From Spirochaetales bacterium (GTDB taxonomy: Bacteria > Spirochaetota > Spirochaetia > DSM-2461), in the NCBI GenBank assembly GCA_028533045.1, contig JAQQAP010000028.1, forward strand, positions 1 through 64,000: 64,000 nt of DNA, written 5' to 3'. Within the stretch, counting starts at the first letter, position 1, and the number at the start of each line of letters is the position of its first letter. Positions 58,999-64,000 of the stretch are shown one piece after another. The translations under genes and the position numbers were made by a program. The notes under the pieces were generated by a model. The model was not told the origin of the DNA, did not search any database, and was given only the letters and a program-made list of their open reading frames with translations.

Positions 58999-60696
58999 CT
59001 AGCAGCAACAGCAGCCTTTCTTGGCTTTACCGCCGCAGCAACCGCCCTTTTCCAGGGTCAGGGTCTTGGCGGGCATGTTGCACACCTCATCGGGACCGTA
59101 GTACTGAATGGCACCGGGGAAGGTGAAGCAGGTATCAACCGCCCAGACGTCACGCTGTTCGGCAAAGGCTTTGAAGGGCTTGCCCTCCAGTTCCACCAGG
59201 GCTTTCTTTATTACTGGTTTCATAGCTCCGTGTCTCTGCTCCATGTTCATCATCATCGTAAGGGGGCAGCCTCCGGCCTTCCAGTCATTGGCAGGGCAGT
59301 CCAGGTCGGCCACGTTGGAGATATAACCGGTCAGACCGGCTGTAATCAGGAGGAAGGCGCTAAATCCCAGGGTATAGCAGTAGTCGGAATCGAAGTTGGA
59401 GGGGAAGGCGCAACGGCCTTCGTAACCAAAAAAGTGAGCCTGGGTGCTAAAGCTTCCCTTGTATTCACCCTTGGCCTTTAACTCATCCAGCCGGACTCCT
59501 ACCATTTCCATAAGGAGTTTCTCCGTTTCGATTCGGGAAACCTGTACGTTACCATGGGGGTCGCGATCCATAATCAGCTGCATCTGAATGTCCCGTGGGA
59601 GGGAGGAGTAGACATAGGACGCGTCTTTGCTCAGTTTCTTGTTAATGAATTCCTGCTGATCTTCGAAAGTCTTAAGCGTAGCGTAGTACTCTTCTTCGTG
59701 GGCCAAAAGGTCATTCAGTTCTCCAATGAGGGCTCCCATTTCGGGAATGAATTCGATCAGACCTTCCGGAATCAGTCCCACTCCAAAGTTGTCTCCCTTC
59801 TCGGCTCTCTTCATGATGATTTTAACAAGGTCGTCCACCACCTGATTAAGAGTCATTTTCTTCTCTTCCACCTCTTCGGAGATGATACAGAAGTTGGGCT
59901 GAGTCTGGAGAGCACATTCAAGGGCTATGTGAGAAGCGCTTCTTCCCATGAGTTTAATGAAATGCCAATATTTTTTAGCCGAATTGGCGTCTTTTTCTAT
60001 GTTACCGATAAGTTCGGAGTAGGTTTTGGTCGCCGTATCGAAACCGAAGGAGGTCTCAATCAATTCGTTTTTGAGGTCTCCGTCGATGGTTTTGGGACAG
60101 CCGATTACCTGAATCGCTTCTCCCTGAGCCTTAAACCACTCCCCCAGGAGGGCGGCGTTGGTATTGGAATCGTCCCCGCCGATAACGATAACGGCGCTTA
60201 CGTCGAGTTTTTTACAAACAGCGAGAGATTTTTTGAATTGTTCTTCCGTTTCCAGTTTGGTTCGGCCCGAACCGATGATGTCGAATCCTCCGGTATTTCT
60301 ATAGGCATCGATGAAAGCATCATCAAATTCCACATAGTTTCCTTCGATAATTCCGGCGGGACCGCCTTTAAAACCGTAGAGTTTGGATTCCTTGTTACCC
60401 TTTTTGATTCCGTCATAGAGACCGGCGATAACATTGTGTCCCCCCGGAGCCTGTCCGCCGGAGAGAATTACCCCTACGTTAATCTTTTTGGATGCCCCTT
60501 CATTGCTTCCTTCCACAAATCGGGCGATGGGCTGGCCATAGGTGTGGGAAAAGAGGGATTTTACCTCTTCCTTATCCGCTACGGCTTCGGTGGGATCACC
60601 AAGGGACACTGTGATGTTTTTTACATCCTTCTGCAGAACAGCAGGAAGTTTGGGCTGGTAGGTATACCGTGCCTTCTGGAGTTCCGAAATATTCAT
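58999..60696 (-). CDS. pfp: Pyrophosphate-dependent 6-phosphofructokinase
   Basis: It uses PPi as phosphoryl donor, allowing reversible glycolytic flux. The 565-residue length matches the long PFP beta-type. Motifs: [19 protein letters not shown] (about 72), donor-binding [12 protein letters not shown] (about 173, Asp-Asp is the PPi signature) and [12 protein letters not shown] (about 199, Lys as in PPi enzymes), [14 protein letters not shown]. The C-terminal [16 protein letters not shown] ends with a cysteine cluster (six Cys in the last 14 residues), an unusual tail that may bind metal or help sense redox state. Shine-Dalgarno AGGAGAATTTT and a terminator are present; monocistronic. Confidence 0.95.
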   Translation of the reverse strand: MNISELQKARYTYQPKLPAVLQKDVKNITVSLGDPTEAVADKEEVKSLFSHTYGQPIARFVEGSNEGASKKINVGVILSGGQAPGGHNVIAGLYDGIKKGNKESKLYGFKGGPAGIIEGNYVEFDDAFIDAYRNTGGFDIIGSGRTKLETEEQFKKSLAVCKKLDVSAVIVIGGDDSNTNAALLGEWFKAQGEAIQVIGCPKTIDGDLKNELIETSFGFDTATKTYSELIGNIEKDANSAKKYWHFIKLMGRSASHIALECALQTQPNFCIISEEVEEKKMTLNQVVDDLVKIIMKRAEKGDNFGVGLIPEGLIEFIPEMGALIGELNDLLAHEEEYYATLKTFEDQQEFINKKLSKDASYVYSSLPRDIQMQLIMDRDPHGNVQVSRIETEKLLMEMVGVRLDELKAKGEYKGSFSTQAHFFGYEGRCAFPSNFDSDYCYTLGFSAFLLITAGLTGYISNVADLDCPANDWKAGGCPLTMMMNMEQRHGAMKPVIKKALVELEGKPFKAFAEQRDVWAVDTCFTFPGAIQYYGPDEVCNMPAKTLTLEKGGCCGGKAKKGCCCC

Positions 60697-60833
60697 AAAA
60701 TTCTCCTATTGGTTTTTGCCTGGGAGAGATGAGAGCCATTCCTCCCTATTTATATCTATTTATTTTATAGAGCAGTTTAGAAGCAAGGTCAAGGGAGTGT
60801 TTTTTGTATACTCTCTTAATGGGGAAGGAAAAA

Positions 60834-61001
60834 TCAGATTTTATGGGGTTTGCAAAGACATTTTTTATCCCGGGAAGAGGCTCCGCATTTTTTACAGAAG
60901 AAGGTGGCGTTTTTTACCACTTCCGCGAAACCTTCCGGGTCTGTTGCGGGAATGCCCTTTCTAATGAGACGACACAGTTTGGCGTTTTTGTAATTACCCA
61001 T
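60834..61001 (-). CDS. Small zinc-ribbon-like protein, 55 residues
   Basis: A 55-residue minus-strand frame of ordinary codon use. The N-terminal half is basic (YKNAKLCRLIRKGIPAT) and the C-terminal half has a Cys pair and CXC: FFCKKCGASSRDKKCLCKPH, i.e. CX2C-X8-CXC, a probable zinc ribbon or knuckle. The ATG lies 6 nt after a -10 element with a 17-bp spaced -35, so translation is likely leaderless. The gene is divergent from dnaX, with promoters back to back. Function unknown; a role in DNA or RNA transactions is only suggested by the neighbour. Confidence 0.8.
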   Translation of the reverse strand: MGNYKNAKLCRLIRKGIPATDPEGFAEVVKNATFFCKKCGASSRDKKCLCKPHKI

Positions 61002-61007
61002 GCTATG

Positions 61008-61036
61008 AATCTAATAAAAAGGGGGAGGGGAGACAA
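61008..61036 (-). promoter_or_regulatory. Promoter of the zinc-ribbon protein gene (leaderless type)
   Basis: Minus-strand TTGTCT (61031-61036), 17-bp spacer, TAGATT (61008-61013), then 6 nt to the ATG at 61001. Confidence 0.6.
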
Positions 61037-61045
61037 GGGAAATCC

Positions 61046-61074
61046 TTTACATAGGCGGACCATTCGGGTACACT
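61046..61074 (+). promoter_or_regulatory. Promoter of dnaX-ebfC-recR (leaderless type)
   Basis: TTTACA (61046-61051), 17-bp spacer, TACACT (61069-61074), then 7 nt to the ATG at 61082. No Shine-Dalgarno sequence. It lies 10 bp from the divergent -35 of the zinc-ribbon gene. Confidence 0.7.
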
Positions 61075-61081
61075 GCTTTCA

Positions 61082-63055
61082 ATGGCATACGAAGTTACCG
61101 CAACAAGGCGAAGACCTCAAACATTGAAGCAGCTGGTGGGACAGGAATTTGTTGTCTCCACCATTGAAAACTCTATCTCCAAGGGGCAGATTGCCCATGC
61201 CTATCTCTTCTCCGGTCCCCGGGGAACGGGAAAGACATCGTCAGCCCGTATTCTTGCGAAAAGCCTCAACTGTCAGGAAGGTCCTACGGCAGAACCCTGC
61301 GGCGTTTGTCCCAACTGTGTGGAAATCACCAAGGGAAATTCTCTGGATGTCATTGAGATTGACGGTGCCTCCAATACGGGGGTAAACGATATTCGGGAGA
61401 TTAAGGACGAAGTTCTCTTTGCCCCGACCAACTCCCGCTACAAAGTGTATATCATCGATGAGGTGCACATGCTCTCCAACAGTGCCTTTAACGCCCTGTT
61501 AAAGACTATTGAAGAGCCGCCGCCCTACATCATCTTTATTTTCGCCACCACCGAAATTCATAAGGTGCCCGCCACCATTCGTTCCCGTTGCCAGCAGTTT
61601 AACTTCCGTCTCTTCTCTTTGGATACGGTTAAGGAACAGCTGGCCATGGCCTGTAATGAAATGGGGATTAAGTATGAAGAGGACGGTCTTCTTTGGATAG
61701 CCAAGGAAGGAACCGGGTCCATGCGTGATTCCTACACCCTTTTTGACCAGGTTGTCTCCTTTTCCGACGGTCATATTACTGTTGAAAAAATCCGGGAGAA
61801 GCTGGGGCTTGTCGGCCTGGACCGAATCAATGAACTGGCCCGTTTGATCGGGGCCGGTGAGATTGGTCCCGTAATGGAAAGTGCCGACCGGATTGTGGCC
61901 GCCGGCGTCTCGGTGGAGCAGTTCCTTGTGGAACTGGCCGAGTATTTTCGTAATATTCTGCTTCTTAAGAGCGGTGTGGAGAAGGAATCCCTTTTGGGAA
62001 GTTCTCCCGAGAGCTTTGACAAGGAAGTGGTGAATGCCTTTACGGAGAATCAGCTTATAGAAGCATCCCGAATGATTTTCCAGCTTTATAAGGATGTGCG
62101 TTATTCCCTGAATCAGCGCTTTGAGCTGGAGCTTCTTCTTTCCCGTATGGTTAAGCTTAGAAGCTATTTTGGGGCGGAAGAACTTTTGGGGCAGATTCAA
62201 AGTCTTAGGGAGCAGCTAACGAACGGGCCCATCCCCGTCGGCAGCGGTTCCGGTTCAGCCCCCTCCGATGAGGGGGAGAAAAAAAAAAGCCTGAATAATT
62301 CGGTCGGGGCCATAACGGCTCCGGTCGGTGATGCTATTTCTCCTCCTTCTATACCCGGTTCCGAAAAAACGGAAATAACACCTCCCCCTTCCGACAAGAG
62401 TCAGAGTGAGGAGCAGTATAGTCCTGAAGCGGGCGATGCGGCCAGCGACTTTTTTAATATGTTTTCCGACAAGAAGAGAGCATCCTCCGTAGAGCAGCCT
62501 GTCTCGCAGGGAAATGATGCGCCAAATCCTTCAGAAGCCGCTCCTCAAGCTGAATTGTCCCGCCCCCCGGAACAAGGGGCGTCTCATCAGCCTGAACAAG
62601 CGGTTCCCTCCGAACCCCCCAGTCAGTTTGAACCGCCCCAGCCGGAGCCTCCTGCCTTTGCCGTAATGGAAGAGGAGGGTTATGGGGATGAGGAAGTCTC
62701 TCTTCCTTCTTCTCAGCCCCCTTCCCAGGGTGATTGGTGGGAAAATCTGCTTAATCTCATGAAGAAGGACGGCAATGTGGTCCTCATGGGCTCTATGAGT
62801 AAGGGGGAACCTCGTTTGGGAGAGGATCAGATTACCCTTGTTTTTCCCTCCGAGTTTATTGCCGAATCGATCGAAAGAGAAAAAAGTTACATACGCCAAT
62901 CTATCGCCCGTGTGATGGGTCGGGAGTATGATCTAAACATAGTTATTGAGAAGCCAAAAGTGGTAAACCAGATAAAAGAGGTGGACGAAAAGGTCGACCT
63001 CATCGTCCGAATTTTCGGAGGAACCGTGATTCAGGACGGAACGGGAGGAAAGTAA
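61082..63055 (+). CDS. dnaX: DNA polymerase III subunits gamma and tau
   Basis: The clamp-loader ATPase. Full-length (tau-like) 657 residues: Walker A GPRGTGKTSS (about 45-54), zinc cysteines in CQEGPTAEPCGVCPNC, Walker B VYIIDEVHMLS, SRC motif RSRCQQF, then domain III. Past residue 398 comes a low-complexity Pro/Ser/Gln-rich linker and a C-terminal region for polymerase contact. A run of ten A at 62279-62288 (codons 400-403) permits -1 slippage; the new frame stops after three more codons, giving a gamma-like 405-residue product. First gene of dnaX-ebfC-recR; the ebfC ATG overlaps the dnaX TAA. Confidence 0.97.
   Translation: MAYEVTATRRRPQTLKQLVGQEFVVSTIENSISKGQIAHAYLFSGPRGTGKTSSARILAKSLNCQEGPTAEPCGVCPNCVEITKGNSLDVIEIDGASNTGVNDIREIKDEVLFAPTNSRYKVYIIDEVHMLSNSAFNALLKTIEEPPPYIIFIFATTEIHKVPATIRSRCQQFNFRLFSLDTVKEQLAMACNEMGIKYEEDGLLWIAKEGTGSMRDSYTLFDQVVSFSDGHITVEKIREKLGLVGLDRINELARLIGAGEIGPVMESADRIVAAGVSVEQFLVELAEYFRNILLLKSGVEKESLLGSSPESFDKEVVNAFTENQLIEASRMIFQLYKDVRYSLNQRFELELLLSRMVKLRSYFGAEELLGQIQSLREQLTNGPIPVGSGSGSAPSDEGEKKKSLNNSVGAITAPVGDAISPPSIPGSEKTEITPPPSDKSQSEEQYSPEAGDAASDFFNMFSDKKRASSVEQPVSQGNDAPNPSEAAPQAELSRPPEQGASHQPEQAVPSEPPSQFEPPQPEPPAFAVMEEEGYGDEEVSLPSSQPPSQGDWWENLLNLMKKDGNVVLMGSMSKGEPRLGEDQITLVFPSEFIAESIEREKSYIRQSIARVMGREYDLNIVIEKPKVVNQIKEVDEKVDLIVRIFGGTVIQDGTGGK
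62271..62298 (+). promoter_or_regulatory. dnaX slippage/frameshift site
   Basis: A Shine-Dalgarno-like AGGGGGAG (62271-62278) runs straight into A10 (62279-62288). In the -1 frame the codons AAG CCT GAA are followed by TAA at 62296-62298. A weak stem-loop, GGGGCC/GGCTCC around ATAAC, lies just downstream in the sequence after 62306. Confidence 0.65.
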
Positions 63056-63372
63056 TGAATATTAACCCCATGGATTTAATGAAGAACCTGGCCCAGATGC
63101 AGGGGCAGATGAAAGATGTGCAGGAAAAGCTCAAGGATGTGAAGGCCGAAGGGGCTGCCGGAGGCGACCTGGTTAAGGTTGTGATAAACGGCAAGATGGA
63201 GATCGAAAACATCAAGATTGACCCTATTGCTGTAGATCCTCGGGATGTTACTATGCTTGAGGACTTGATTCTTTCCGCCATTGAAGGGGCTACCGAATCG
63301 ATCAAGGAAAAACTCCAGAAGGAAGTCTCCTCCGATACGATCTCTCAGATGTTTTCCGGGCTGGGCCAGTGA
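63055..63372 (+). CDS. ebfC: YbaB/EbfC-family nucleoid-associated protein
   Basis: A 105-residue DNA-binding protein of the family that binds as dimers. Pattern: MNINPMDLMKNLAQMQGQMKD, LKDVKAEGAAGGDLVKVVINGKMEIENIKIDP (broken here: AEGAAGGDLVKVVINGKMEI), and a helical C-terminus with DLILSAIEGATESIKEKL. The ATG overlaps the dnaX stop codon (TAATG) and the stop overlaps the recR GTG start, the usual dnaX-ebfC-recR arrangement. Confidence 0.95.
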   Translation: MNINPMDLMKNLAQMQGQMKDVQEKLKDVKAEGAAGGDLVKVVINGKMEIENIKIDPIAVDPRDVTMLEDLILSAIEGATESIKEKLQKEVSSDTISQMFSGLGQ

Positions 63373-63962
63373 ATCAATTAGAACTGGTTGTTAACAGCCT
63401 TTCCCGCCTTCCCGGGTTGGGGAAGAAGAGCGCTACCCGTATGGCCTATTGGCTGCTGCGAAGTGACAACTCCTTTAACAAGACTCTGGGGGAAGCTATT
63501 ATTGAGCTCCAGGAGAAGATTGTCTCCTGTTCCGTTTGTGGGAACTATACCGAGGAGGACCCCTGTCCTATCTGTACGGCCCACGACCGGGATCGGGATC
63601 TTATTTGTGTGGTGGAGCATCCCCAGGATGTTATGACTATTGAGGCTACCGGTGAGTATAAAGGTCTTTATCATGTTCTCAACGGTGTTCTGGCTCCCCT
63701 AGACGGGGTAGGTCCGGAAGAACTAGGGCTGGACCGATTGGTGGAACGTACCAAGGATGAGGGCACCAAAGAGATTATCATGGCTACCAATCCTACGTTG
63801 GAAGGGGACTCTACGGCGCTCTATATTGTCCGTCTTTTTCAGGATGAGCCGGTAAAGGTGACCCGTATTGCCACGGGTCTCCCCGTGGGTGGCGACATGG
63901 AATACGCCGACCGGCTTAGTGTGGCCCGTTCCCTAAGGGCCCGACAGGACCTGGCCGATTAG
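63369..63962 (+). CDS. recR: Recombination mediator protein RecR
   Basis: A 197-residue protein that works with RecF/RecO to load RecA at gaps. It has a helix-hairpin-helix (LSRLPGLGKKSATRMAYWLL, 12-31), a C4 zinc motif (CSVCGNYTEEDPCPIC, about 53-68), a Toprim domain (VVEHPQDVMTIEATGEYKGLYHVL) and the C-terminal RIATGLPVGGDMEYADRLSVARS. It starts with GTG at 63369 overlapping the ebfC TGA. The stop is followed by a copy of the G3N6 intergenic repeat. Confidence 0.96.
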   Translation: MNQLELVVNSLSRLPGLGKKSATRMAYWLLRSDNSFNKTLGEAIIELQEKIVSCSVCGNYTEEDPCPICTAHDRDRDLICVVEHPQDVMTIEATGEYKGLYHVLNGVLAPLDGVGPEELGLDRLVERTKDEGTKEIIMATNPTLEGDSTALYIVRLFQDEPVKVTRIATGLPVGGDMEYADRLSVARSLRARQDLAD

Positions 63963-63970
63963 TCGTTTTT

Positions 63971-64000
63971 TGACTGGGATTAATGGGAAATCAGGGATTT
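63971..64000 (+). repeat. Partial copy of the G3N6 intergenic repeat
   Basis: TGACTGGGATTAATGGGAAA followed by TCAGGGATTT matches the plus-strand half of the 103-106-bp repeat at 53826-54165 (three GGG at 9-bp spacing). It starts 9 nt after the recR stop and runs off the window. Confidence 0.7.

Noticed and set aside
60804-61127. A 107-codon open frame on the plus strand running into dnaX
   Set aside because: It is antisense to the zinc-ribbon gene, has no ribosome-binding site, and runs over the dnaX promoter and start.

Overview
The window looks like chromosomal DNA of a diderm bacterium of roughly 50 % GC, most likely a free-living spirochaete (Spirochaetales). This is inferred from the gene mix: outer-membrane and POTRA-type proteins, a McsA-McsB-ClpC set without CtsR, an archaeal-type UMP kinase, a PPi-dependent phosphofructokinase and a cytoplasmic chemoreceptor. 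No rRNA or tRNA gene, insertion sequence or CRISPR array was found.

Layout. 1-2346: an AT-rich block with a 23-bp degenerate repeat array and a two-gene restriction-modification system. 2388-6415: an MBL hydrolase and an alkylation-repair operon (eamA-ada-nfo). 6563-13299: mcsA-mcsB-clpC and a TPR protein. 13369-15428: a GntR regulator with glycerate kinase, and a 54-residue ferredoxin. 15651-18847: an outer-membrane barrel, two unusual OmpR-like regulators and UMP kinase. 18822-23574: a radical SAM protein, M18 aminopeptidase, POTRA-barrel protein and yhbY. 23571-26944: a biotin operon (birA-bioY-bioM-bioN-ogt) with a BirA operator. 27026-32232: M32 carboxypeptidase, an AraC regulator, an HPr-domain protein and phosphofructokinase. 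32239-35924: the riboflavin operon under an FMN riboswitch. 35964-40305: an RRM protein with a Lys-rich small protein, a retropepsin-like lipoprotein and an ABC-2 exporter. 40440-44055: a soluble LacI-type-sensor/MCP chimera and a DRE-TIM aldolase behind a phenylalanine-rich attenuator. 44063-52951: beta-galactosidase and transporter, aroA, cmk, psuG, rdgB, nitroreductase, AraC. 53032-58792: a methyltransferase, a 103-106-bp tandem repeat, and an envelope/metal-stress-like locus (periplasmic protein, response regulator, kinase, divergent sigma factor and His-rich membrane protein). 58999-63962: PPi-phosphofructokinase, a small zinc-ribbon protein, and dnaX-ebfC-recR.

Three themes stand out. 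First, at least ten transcription units show a -35, 16-18 bp, -10, then only 6-8 nt before the start codon, so many mRNAs here appear leaderless. Second, RNA-level control is frequent: an FMN riboswitch with terminator, a classical Phe-type leader-peptide attenuator, and an A10 slippery run in dnaX predicted to give a shortened gamma-like product. Third, several small genes were found by reading the sequence (ferredoxin, Lys-rich protein, zinc-ribbon protein, leader peptide).

Functional calls rest on recognisable motifs and remembered family features. No database search was run.
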